From JAUSEW01 sp964414015 (lineage in GTDB: Bacteria; Patescibacteriota; Microgenomatia; Levybacterales; UBA12049), in contig CAYPUE010000029.1 in assembly GCA_964414015.1 (NCBI GenBank), positions 1 to 9,144 of the forward strand: a DNA stretch of 9,144 nt. The letters run 5' to 3'. The translations under genes and the position numbers were made by a program. Shown here in pieces: positions 1 to 4,219 of this stretch. Every line of letters starts with the position of its first letter. Positions within the stretch are counted from its first letter, which is position 1. A model generated the notes under the pieces. That model did not search any database. It saw only the letters and a program-made list of their open reading frames with translations, and was not told the DNA's origin.

Positions 1-54
1 TAGAGCAGCTGTTTTGTAAACAGCAGGTCGTCGGTTCAAATCCGACAGTCGGCT
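1..54 (+). tRNA. tRNA-Thr(UGU), 5' truncated by the window edge
   Basis: The window opens inside the D-loop. The D-stem 3' side is GAGC at 3-6. The anticodon stem GCTGT/ACAGC (8-12/20-24) encloses loop TTTGTAA with anticodon TGT at 15-17. The T-stem GTCGG/CCGAC (30-34/42-46) has a normal TTCAAAT loop. The acceptor 3' strand is AGTCGGC, the discriminator base is T54, and no CCA is encoded. This is the first member of the Thr-Tyr-(Gly)-Thr cluster that often precedes tuf or rpmG-secE in bacteria; the Gly member is missing here. Confidence 0.93.
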
Positions 55-73
55 CACAATTCAATTTTAACGA

Positions 74-157
74 GCTGGGGTGGCAGAGCAGCAATTGCAC
101 GTGGCTGTAGACCACGCGTCCGAAAGGACTACGGGGGTGCAATTCCCTCCTCCAGCA
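74..157 (+). tRNA. tRNA-Tyr(GUA)
   Basis: The acceptor stem GCTGGGG/CTCCAGC (74-80/150-156) pairs over 7 positions with one G-U. The anticodon stem CGTGG/CCACG (100-104/112-116) encloses loop CTGTAGA with anticodon GTA at 107-109. A long class II variable arm (CGTCC-GAAA-GGACT region, 117-132) is typical of bacterial tRNA-Tyr. The T-stem GGGGG/CCCTC encloses the loop TGCAATT, so position 55 is G instead of the near-universal T. The D-loop has AG instead of GG at the presumed 18-19 positions. The discriminator is A157 and no CCA is encoded. Confidence 0.93.
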
Positions 158-171
158 CTTCGTCCTGAGGA

Positions 172-188
172 GTTCTGCACTGCAGAAC
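172..188 (+). repeat. Perfect hairpin between tRNA-Tyr and tRNA-Thr
   Basis: GTTCTGC (172-178) pairs with GCAGAAC (182-188) around an ACT loop. It fills most of the spacer between two tRNAs and has no T-run, so it is not an intrinsic terminator. It may be a tRNA-processing spacer structure or a short palindromic repeat. Confidence 0.6.
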
Positions 189-197
189 GGCGAACGG

Positions 198-269
198 GCC
201 GGGATGGCTCAGTGGCAGAGCAAGTCATTGGTAATGACTAGGTCGCGGGTCCGATTCCCGCTCCCGGCT
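198..269 (+). tRNA. tRNA-Thr(GGU)
   Basis: The acceptor stem GCCGGGA/TCCCGGC (198-204/262-268) is perfect. The D-stem is GCTC/GAGC with a normal GG-containing loop. The anticodon stem AGTCA/TGACT (223-227/235-239) encloses loop TTGGTAA with anticodon GGT at 230-232. The T-stem GCGGG/CCCGC encloses the loop TCCGATT, so position 55 is C instead of T. The discriminator is T269 and no CCA is encoded. The order Thr(UGU)-Tyr-Thr(GGU) matches the conserved cluster minus tRNA-Gly. Confidence 0.95.
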
Positions 270-270
270 C

Positions 271-390
271 AAGAGGAGAAAGTCCTCTTAATCTTACTTT
301 GCGCCTTACCTACTATTCGTAGCGCGGCGCCAAGAGCGATTTAGAAGGACATAAGAAACTCTAAATCTCGTGAAACTCACTAAGAGTTTC
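271..390 (+). other. Spacer between tRNA-Thr and rpmG with two hairpins
   Basis: A perfect hairpin AAGAGGA/TCCTCTT (271-277/283-289) follows the tRNA directly and lacks a good T-run. GAAACTCT (355-362) pairs with AGAGTTTC (383-390) just before the rpmG ribosome binding site, with GTGAAACTCAC in its loop offering an alternative pairing. No convincing promoter was found, so rpmG is probably co-transcribed with the tRNAs. The second hairpin could influence rpmG translation; that is inference. Confidence 0.45.
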
Positions 391-394
391 TAAT

Positions 395-403
395 GGAAGG
401 AGG
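395..403 (+). promoter_or_regulatory. Shine-Dalgarno of rpmG
   Basis: GGAAGGAGG ends 7 nt before the ATG at 411. It decides the start: the upstream in-frame ATG at 393 overlaps this site and would give a non-homologous MEGGKY prefix. Confidence 0.85.
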
Positions 404-410
404 AAAATAT

Positions 411-587
411 ATGGCAGCAAAAGGTGAAAATGTTACAAAATTAGCTCTTTTTTGCAGTGTTTGCAAACACAGAAATTACATAACAACTAGAAATAAGGTA
501 AATACGCTTGAAAAATTGAAGCTTAAAAAGTTCTGCAATCATTGTCGAAAAGTCACAGAACACAAAGAAACAGAAAAACTGAAATAG
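411..587 (+). CDS. rpmG: 50S ribosomal protein L33 (bL33)
   Basis: This 58-residue protein is part of the large ribosomal subunit near the E site. The sequence has the bL33 pattern: a basic N-terminus (MAAKGENVTKLALF), a first CxxC (C-S-V-C), the segment R-N-Y-I-T-T-R-N-K conserved in the family, and a second CxxC (C-N-H-C). It is therefore the zinc-ribbon (C+) form. The length is normal to slightly long because of a charged tail (TEHKETEKLK). The start at 411 is chosen from the Shine-Dalgarno at 395-403. rpmG between the tRNA-Thr/Tyr cluster and tRNA-Trp-secE-nusG is a widely conserved arrangement. Here tRNA-Trp follows, but secE lies more than 3 kb further on. Confidence 0.95.
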   Translation: MAAKGENVTKLALFCSVCKHRNYITTRNKVNTLEKLKLKKFCNHCRKVTEHKETEKLK

Positions 588-652
588 TTAATAGCTAATG
601 GCATATGACAAATGGTAAAATATCTATAAACCATAAGCTGTCTGCTATTAAC
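587..652 (+). repeat. Inverted repeat after rpmG
   Basis: GTTAATAGC (587-595) is mirrored by GCTATTAAC (644-652), with an inner ATGGT/ACCAT pair (612-616/630-634). The arms start on the last base of the rpmG stop codon and end 5 bases before the outer tRNA-Trp. There is no T-run; it may be a small mobile palindrome or a processing structure. Confidence 0.5.
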
Positions 653-692
653 AACGTAGGGATGTGGTGAAACGGTTATCACAGCAGTCTCC

Positions 693-799
693 CCGCCTGC
701 ATTGCATGATAGGTCTGTAGGTTAACGGTAGACCAAGGGTCTCCAAAACCCTGAGTAGAGGTTCGATTCCTCTCAGACCTGCAATTTCTGCGGGCAGGC
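693..799 (+). other. 107-nt intron-like insert carrying a tRNA gene
   Basis: The insert consists of 18 nt, then a 71-nt tRNA-Trp, then 18 nt. Its two flanks pair with each other: GCCTGC (695-700) with GCAGGC (794-799), and ATTGC (701-705) with GCAAT (781-785), leaving an 8-nt bulge (786-793). The insert therefore extends the outer anticodon arm as a second helix topped by the inner tRNA. Between outer anticodon stem and insert helix lie CTCCCC on one side and AAA on the other. This is not a standard archaeal bulge-helix-bulge, and no group I core is present. Confidence 0.65.
711..781 (+). tRNA. tRNA-Trp(CCA), complete, nested in another tRNA-Trp
   Basis: Acceptor AGGTCTG/CAGACCT (711-717/774-780) is perfect. 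D-stem GGTT/GACC (720-723/731-734) has a GG-containing loop. Anticodon stem AGGGT/ACCCT (736-740/748-752) encloses CTCCAAA with anticodon CCA at 743-745. T-stem AGAGG/CCTCT has the loop TTCGATT. A1-U72 and discriminator G781 are tRNA-Trp identity features. No CCA is encoded. It differs clearly from the outer tRNA-Trp in acceptor, D-, anticodon and T-stems, so it is not a recent tandem copy. It sits in the conserved rpmG-trnW-secE position together with its host. Confidence 0.96.
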
Positions 800-835
800 A
801 AAACTGCTTTTCTGGGTTCGAATCCCGGCATCCCT

Positions 836-859
836 GCAAGGTACAATTCTGCACCTTGC
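836..859 (+). repeat. Hairpin overlapping the 3' end of the outer tRNA-Trp
   Basis: GCAAGGT (836-842) pairs with ACCTTGC (853-859) around a 10-nt loop. The stem uses the discriminator base of the outer tRNA, so it could compete with or guide 3' trimming. There is no T-run. Confidence 0.5.
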
Positions 860-890
860 TTCGCTAACAAGGAAAGAATTGGACCGCAGC

Positions 891-910
891 CAGGCGCCGA
901 ATGGTGCCTG
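891..910 (+). repeat. GC-rich stem-loop before the GIY-YIG gene
   Basis: CAGGCGCC (891-898) pairs with GGTGCCTG (903-910) around GAAT, with one G-U pair. It ends 11 nt before the ATG at 922. It lacks the U-tract of a terminator but could slow entry into the downstream gene. Confidence 0.5.
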
Positions 911-921
911 TGCCAGTTTAA

Positions 922-1212
922 ATGAAATTCTACTACGTCTACATTCTTCACAATTCTTTCAATAATTTTATCTACATTGGTTACTCGGAAGATTTAAAAC
1001 AAAGAGTAATTTCCCATAACAAGGGTGAGAATAAATCAACAAAAACATATATTCCGCTTGAATTAGTCCATTACGAAGCTTATGGGAACATTAGAGATGC
1101 CAAACGGCGAGAATTATATCTAAAATCTAATCGTGGAAGAACAACGCTACTAATTATGCTAAAAGAATACTTTATTAAGTGCTATGAAGAAACGAATTCA
1201 CGAAATGCTTGA
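922..1212 (+). CDS. Small GIY-YIG nuclease-domain protein (UPF0213/YhbQ type)
   Basis: This 96-residue single-domain protein covers the whole GIY-YIG fold. Y5-V-Y-I-L replaces the GIY strand, followed by I17-Y-I-G-Y (the YIG motif). A conserved Arg at about 28 lies in DLKQRV. H-N-x-G is at 32-35, with S-T at 39-40 and P-L-E-L-V-H-Y-E-A at 45-53. The catalytic Glu lies in R63-E-L-Y-L-K. The family includes DNA-nicking nucleases related to the UvrC N-terminal domain; the function of most stand-alone members is unproven. There is no Shine-Dalgarno and no clear promoter, so it may be read from the tRNA transcript. Because GIY-YIG domains also drive homing, its place 86 nt after an interrupted tRNA is notable, but this gene lies outside the interruption. 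Confidence 0.87.
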   Translation: MKFYYVYILHNSFNNFIYIGYSEDLKQRVISHNKGENKSTKTYIPLELVHYEAYGNIRDAKRRELYLKSNRGRTTLLIMLKEYFIKCYEETNSRNA

Positions 1213-1246
1213 AAATACTTTTAGTTAATCTCCTAATATAGCTACT

Positions 1247-1279
1247 CAACGCCTGCTACGTTGATAGACGTAGCGGTTG
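1247..1279 (+). terminator. Stem-loop between convergent genes
   Basis: GCTACGT (1255-1261) pairs with ACGTAGC (1268-1274) around a 6-nt loop, and the outer CAAC/GTTG (1247-1250/1276-1279) extends the stem. It separates the GIY-YIG gene from the convergent minus-strand gene. The T-rich flank expected of an intrinsic terminator is absent in both directions, so the terminator role is tentative. Confidence 0.4.
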
Positions 1280-1281
1280 GA

Positions 1282-1965
1282 TTAAAAATTGAATCTTCTT
1301 ATTAGATCATCGTATGATTGAAAACACAATGTTACATCTCTCACCTCTCTTTTAGAACTTATATTATATTTTATTGTTTTTCTCAAACGACCCTTTACCC
1401 TCCTTGGTAAAGGAGTTTCGGCTAGTGAAAATCCATATCTCTTCGAAGCCTCTGCTAATTCCTTAAAAGTGATTCCAATTACATGATTTTGAGGAAGTTT
1501 ACCTCTGTAAGCCTTTATGTAATTACTTGCGCTCTTCATGCCCTCTGTAAAGTTTTTGTAAGTTACGGGAGAGACATTATTTTTGGGACCTAGATGTATC
1601 GACAGATATGGCTCGCCTTTTATTATTTTAAGGTTTGTTGTAGGATCATGAAAATCAAACCAAGATGTTATTTCAACCAAAGAAATTGGGCCGAATTTTT
1701 TAACCGGATTATAAATATCTTCACGTATGAATACGTCTCTTAACCGAAACTGATCTTTATCGTTCATGCGGTTAGCTATAAACAATACTCCTTTACTTTC
1801 AAAAAGGGGCTTTTTTCCTGCGGTAGAATCCAAACCATGAAATTCCTGATATAAAAAATTTGCTCCTTTCAAAACAACCGGAAATAAAATTCTAGAAGAT
1901 ATCGTCTCGGGCATTCTAAATCCCATTATTGAAATTGTATCAGTAATTTTTCTTATATTGGGCAT
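1282..1965 (-). CDS. Hypothetical protein, 227 aa
   Basis: I do not recognise this protein. It is 227 residues, apparently soluble, with no signal peptide or convincing membrane segment and a single Cys near the C-terminus (T-L-C-F-Q). Visible features are an Ile/Met-rich N-terminus (MPNIRKITDTISIMGFRMPE), a middle part rich in aromatic residues and His (S-W-F-D-F-H-D-P then Y-L-S-I-H-L-G-P), and a basic patch around P-L-P-R-R-V-K-G-R-L-R-K-T. The basic patch could contact nucleic acid or phosphate groups; this is inference only. It is transcribed opposite to the ribosomal genes and diverges from the small gene at 2043. There is no Shine-Dalgarno before the ATG at 1965. Its length and codon pattern support a real gene. 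Confidence 0.7.
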   Translation of the reverse strand: MPNIRKITDTISIMGFRMPETISSRILFPVVLKGANFLYQEFHGLDSTAGKKPLFESKGVLFIANRMNDKDQFRLRDVFIREDIYNPVKKFGPISLVEITSWFDFHDPTTNLKIIKGEPYLSIHLGPKNNVSPVTYKNFTEGMKSASNYIKAYRGKLPQNHVIGITFKELAEASKRYGFSLAETPLPRRVKGRLRKTIKYNISSKREVRDVTLCFQSYDDLIRRFNF

Positions 1966-2000
1966 GTTGAAGTAGGAGCACGGATCAATTAGGCTTATTC

Positions 2001-2029
2001 TTGCAAAGAGAAGGTTTTTGTATTATAAT
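2001..2029 (+). promoter_or_regulatory. Sigma70-type promoter of the 81-aa gene
   Basis: TTGCAA (2001-2006), a 17-nt spacer and a perfect TATAAT (2024-2029) are present. The predicted start is near 2036, giving a leader of about 7 nt before the ATG at 2043. The promoter overlaps the region upstream of the divergent 227-aa gene. Confidence 0.75.
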
Positions 2030-2042
2030 TCCTTTCAATAAT

Positions 2043-2288
2043 ATGGGAGAAAAATTGTGCCCTAATTGCATAACTCAAGGTAAAGACATTTGTCCAGTTC
2101 CAGAGCAACTTCGTAGTTTGCAGGAACGAAGCGGATTAAGAGATATTCCGCCTGTTAAACCAGGCCTTGACCCAGAATTGTTTTCCCCTGCTCAAAAAGA
2201 GCAACAAGGAATTATTGCAGCGGCAATTGAGAAGTCTTGTCCCTACGTAAGCAAAAGCATGGAAATATTAAAGGGCAATAAGAGATAG
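2043..2288 (+). CDS. Small Cys-containing hypothetical protein, 81 aa
   Basis: The function is not recognised. With the start at 2043 the protein begins MGEKLCPNC and carries C6-P-N-C9, C17-P near the N-terminus and C-P-Y near the C-terminus; four Cys in 81 residues could bind a metal, but the spacing is not a clear zinc ribbon. The rest is hydrophilic with a Pro-rich middle (I-P-P-V-K-P-G-L-D-P). A TTG at 2001 would extend the frame by 14 residues, but that TTG is the -35 box, so 2043 is preferred. The transcript would have almost no leader. The last 21 bases overlap the end of the convergent PAP2 gene. Confidence 0.6.
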   Translation: MGEKLCPNCITQGKDICPVPEQLRSLQERSGLRDIPPVKPGLDPELFSPAQKEQQGIIAAAIEKSCPYVSKSMEILKGNKR

Positions 2289-2894
2289 AAGTCCAAGACT
2301 TGCTCCCAAGAGTCCCCCGCCGATGACATCCGATGTCCAATGTTCTCCTAGATAAACTCTGCTCACGAACATCGCAATATCATAAGCGATTATAAATCCC
2401 AAAATTATTGTTTTTTTAAAGCTTGATAATTTTTCCGAGCGAAGAATCATTAATCCAATCAGTATGCTCAAAAATGCTGCTCGCCCCGCATGCCCTGAAG
2501 GATAAGAATTCTCCGCTCTTATATAAAACTGCGGAAAATTAATAATTTTTTCTGTTCTTAGCATAAACTCCGGCGGCGGAAAATGACTAACAAAAAATTT
2601 TCCGTAAAGCTCAATTAAATGAAAAAGCCCAAAGAATCCTAAAACAAATACTCCTCTTATTTTTCGCAAAAACACCAAAACCACTATTAAAGCTCCAAGC
2701 ATTATTTCAAAAGCACCGATATCGCTTAGAAAAGAAGCTGCCTCATCGAAACGTCTGCTGATATTATCCTGAAGTCTTACCGTAGTATCGAAGTCAAATT
2801 GAGTAAAAGTATCCTTGTGCACCAGATACGAGAAGAAGACAAAGACTGTAAAGACTAAAGACCCCCAAATGAAGAATTTTATTTTATTTTTCAT
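2268..2894 (-). CDS. PAP2-family membrane phosphatase
   Basis: This 208-residue integral membrane protein of the type 2 phosphatidic acid phosphatase superfamily removes phosphate from lipid or isoprenoid phosphates at the membrane; undecaprenyl pyrophosphate is a plausible but unproven substrate. Motif 2 is P132-S-G-H and motif 3 is S178-R-x5-H185-x3-D189, so the catalytic His pair and Asp are present. Motif 1, normally K-x6-R-P, appears as K99-F-F-V-S-H-F-P-P, with Pro where Arg is usual. Hydrophobic segments lie at about 5-26, 57-77, 81-97, 138-151, 161-178 and 190-208, fitting six helices. The gene lies downstream of galU on the same strand, 116 nt away, with a repeat between. No Shine-Dalgarno is seen. 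Its 3' end overlaps the gene at 2043-2288. Confidence 0.88.
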   Translation of the reverse strand: MKNKIKFFIWGSLVFTVFVFFSYLVHKDTFTQFDFDTTVRLQDNISRRFDEAASFLSDIGAFEIMLGALIVVLVFLRKIRGVFVLGFFGLFHLIELYGKFFVSHFPPPEFMLRTEKIINFPQFYIRAENSYPSGHAGRAAFLSILIGLMILRSEKLSSFKKTIILGFIIAYDIAMFVSRVYLGEHWTSDVIGGGLLGASLGLLSLIAL

Positions 2895-2932
2895 CTTTTA
2901 GGAATGTCAAAATCTAATTAGATAAATTAATG

Positions 2933-3000
2933 GATTAACGTACTAACGGGTTAACGGATTAAATACGTTAATTTTTTAATTCGTTAATCAAATAATTGTC
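2933..3000 (+). repeat. Hairpin repeat copy A
   Basis: This is the first of three direct copies of a roughly 70-nt element; copy B is at 3959-4028 and copy C at 7305-7371. The outer arms GATTAACG/CGTTAATC (2933-2940/2982-2989) and the inner arms TTAACG/CGTTAA (2951-2956/2966-2971) nest, with T6 at 2972-2977. It lies between galU and the PAP2 gene. Confidence 0.8.
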
Positions 3001-3010
3001 AAGTTAATAA

Positions 3011-3889
3011 TTATAATTTGAGGTCTTTAAGGAATTTGCGGAATTCGCCGTTGATATCTTTATGCATGAGTCCGAATTCAACCACGGTTTTTAGATATTC
3101 AATTTTATTTCCGGTATCGTAGTATTTACCATTTTCTATCTCACAAGCATAAACAGGATAACCTGTTTTAATCAAATTATCTATGGCAACTGATAGATAC
3201 AGCTCCCCGTCTTTTTCCAACTTTTGCTTGCGCAAAATATCAAAAATTTGCGGAGGGAGAATGTATGCTCCATGAGTCGCAAGATTAGAAGGGGCGTTTT
3301 CCGGCTCGGGTTTTTCGACAATTTTTTCGATTTTAAAAACGTTTCCTTCGACCGGAGTAACTTTGGCTATTCCATATCTTCTTAAGTCCTCTTTGTTTTT
3401 TATTCTGACTGCGGAAATAACTGCACCGCCGTATTTTTCATAAACCTTAATCATTTGCGCAAGCCTAGGAGGAGTGCTGTAAATAAACTCATCTCCCCAT
3501 ACTACCGCAAACATTTCGTTGTCAATTGCCGGCTCTGCCGACAGAACCGGAGTTCCATTTCCATAAGGCCCTTTCTGGCGAATATAGATGAAGTTTGCCA
3601 TTTCGGAAATTCTCTGAATATCTTCAAGCATTTTTTCCTTGCCGCCGTTTTGCAGATTTTTGATAAGTTCTGCGTTGGGAACATCAAAATGATCCTCGAT
3701 AGCTCTTTTCAAAGCTCCGGTAACAATCACTACATCTTCTATGCCTGATGCAACTGCCTCCTCAACCACATACTGAATAACCGGTTTATCTACTATCGGA
3801 AGCATCTCCTTGGGCATGGCTTTGGTTTGAGGAAGAAATCTGGTGCCAAATCCTGCCGCAGGTATAATCACTTTTCTAATTTTATTCAT
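3011..3889 (-). CDS. galU: UTP-glucose-1-phosphate uridylyltransferase
   Basis: The enzyme makes UDP-glucose and pyrophosphate from UTP and glucose 1-phosphate in the cytoplasm, feeding polysaccharide and glycolipid synthesis and the galactose pathway. At 292 residues it has the usual GalU length. The nucleotide-binding signature is G13-F-G-T-R-F-L-P, followed by K23 and P26-K-E-M-L-P. D-K-P-V-I-Q-Y is at 34-40. G108-P-Y-G-N-G-T-P-V-L is a variant of the usual G-L-G-H-A-V-L loop. W131-G-D-E stands for the usual G-D-D metal region. V191-E-K-P and G254-K-Y-Y-D-T-G are conserved C-terminal elements. It diverges from secE with overlapping promoters, and repeats A and B flank it. galT-like sequence lies about 4.4 kb away on the same strand. 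Confidence 0.95.
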   Translation of the reverse strand: MNKIRKVIIPAAGFGTRFLPQTKAMPKEMLPIVDKPVIQYVVEEAVASGIEDVVIVTGALKRAIEDHFDVPNAELIKNLQNGGKEKMLEDIQRISEMANFIYIRQKGPYGNGTPVLSAEPAIDNEMFAVVWGDEFIYSTPPRLAQMIKVYEKYGGAVISAVRIKNKEDLRRYGIAKVTPVEGNVFKIEKIVEKPEPENAPSNLATHGAYILPPQIFDILRKQKLEKDGELYLSVAIDNLIKTGYPVYACEIENGKYYDTGNKIEYLKTVVEFGLMHKDINGEFRKFLKDLKL

Positions 3890-3897
3890 GAGTATTA

Positions 3898-3929
3898 ATT
3901 ATACTACATACTTACTCTTTACATGTCAA
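3898..3929 (-). promoter_or_regulatory. Promoter of galU
   Basis: On the minus strand, TTGACA (3929-3924) is followed by TAGTAT at 17-nt spacing (3906-3901) or TATAAT at 20-nt spacing (3903-3898). The leader before the ATG at 3889 would be very short. Its -35 box abuts the -35 box of the opposite secE promoter. Confidence 0.65.
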
Positions 3930-3946
3930 CCGAGATTTGCTAAAAT
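3918..3946 (+). promoter_or_regulatory. Promoter of secE-nusG
   Basis: TTTACA (3918-3923), a 17-nt spacer and TAAAAT (3941-3946) are present. The predicted start is near 3953, so repeat B lies in the secE leader. It overlaps the divergent galU promoter by 12 bp. Confidence 0.7.
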
Positions 3947-3958
3947 AACTCATTGCTC

Positions 3959-4028
3959 AATTAACGTATTAACGGGTTAACGGATTGAATCCGTTAATTT
4001 TTTAATTCGCTAATCAAGTAATTGATAA
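3959..4028 (+). repeat. Hairpin repeat copy B in the secE leader
   Basis: This 70-nt copy matches copy A over nearly its whole length in the same orientation. It contains the perfect hairpin TTAACGGAT/ATCCGTTAA (3977-3985/3989-3997) with a TGA loop and T6 (3998-4003), which is shaped like an intrinsic terminator. It ends 3 nt before the secE ATG. Confidence 0.82.
3977..4003 (+). terminator. Terminator-like hairpin in the secE leader
   Basis: A 9-bp stem with a triloop is followed by six T residues, between the secE promoter and the secE ATG. The stem is AT-rich, so termination would be partial at most. It could attenuate secE-nusG or stop read-through from upstream. Confidence 0.45.
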
Positions 4029-4031
4029 AAT

Positions 4032-4217
4032 ATGGCAACATCGCCTATTACTTTTTTAAAAGAGGTTCAGGACGAGCTTAAAAAGGTAGTTTGGCCAACC
4101 AAAGATGAAGTTATAAGGTTAACCGGAGTGGTTATTCTAGTTAGTCTTATTGTCGGACTTTTTTTAGGAGGCGCTGATTTCGTCTTTACCAAACTTATGG
4201 AGGTATTTATAAAATAA
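4032..4217 (+). CDS. secE: Preprotein translocase subunit SecE
   Basis: SecE is an essential small partner of SecY in the Sec translocon of the inner membrane. The 61-residue protein is the short single-helix form found outside the enterobacteria. It has an amphipathic N-terminal helix F8-L-K-E-V-Q-D-E-L-K-K-V-V, the hallmark W21-P-T-K-D-E, and one membrane helix at about 31-52 (V-V-I-L-V-S-L-I-V-G-L-F-L). No Shine-Dalgarno precedes the ATG because repeat B reaches to within 3 nt. nusG starts 2 nt after the stop, which is the standard secE-nusG coupling. Confidence 0.96.
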   Translation: MATSPITFLKEVQDELKKVVWPTKDEVIRLTGVVILVSLIVGLFLGGADFVFTKLMEVFIK

Positions 4218-4219
4218 TT

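Larger units (their letters stand above)
658..836 (+). tRNA. Interrupted (outer) tRNA-Trp, halves 658-692 and 800-836
   Basis: The two halves form a complete cloverleaf. Acceptor AGGGATG (658-664) pairs with CATCCCT (829-835). D-stem GTGA/TCAC is at 667-670/679-682 with a GG-containing loop. Anticodon stem GCAGT (684-688) pairs with ACTGC (803-807). T-stem CTGGG/CCCGG (812-816/824-828) has a normal TTCGAAT loop. Joining 692 to 800 (or 691 to 799) gives loop CTCCAAA, anticodon CCA, and a 72-nt tRNA. A1-U72 and discriminator G836 fit bacterial tRNA-Trp identity. All helices are intact across the 107-nt interruption (693-799), arguing against a long-dead relic. The interruption is far too small for a group I intron, and whether the RNA is spliced is unknown. 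Confidence 0.75.

Noticed and set aside
393..410. Upstream ATG as rpmG start
   Set aside because: It overlaps the Shine-Dalgarno and adds residues not found in L33.
684..700. Alternative reading of the outer tRNA as tRNA-Gly(CCC), with anticodon stem GCAGT/CCTGC
   Set aside because: That stem has a T-C mismatch and would leave a variable region of over 100 nt; the distal ACTGC gives a perfect stem and a canonical CTCCAAA loop, and A1-U72/G73 fits Trp.
693..799. Group I intron or archaeal bulge-helix-bulge intron in tRNA-Trp
   Set aside because: Only 36 nt remain outside the inner tRNA, too little for a group I core, and the junction has a 6/3 internal loop rather than two 3-nt bulges separated by a 4-bp helix.
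648..951. Two minus-strand open frames (68 and 90 aa) across the tRNA-Trp region
   Set aside because: They are antisense to the nested tRNA genes; their protein sequence mirrors tRNA arms, a familiar false gene call.
2001..2042. TTG start for the 81-aa gene
   Set aside because: The TTG is the -35 box and the segment holds the -10 box, so it lies upstream of the predicted transcript start.
3455..3748. 97-aa plus-strand open frame inside galU
   Set aside because: It is a shadow of galU on the opposite strand with no promoter or ribosome binding site.
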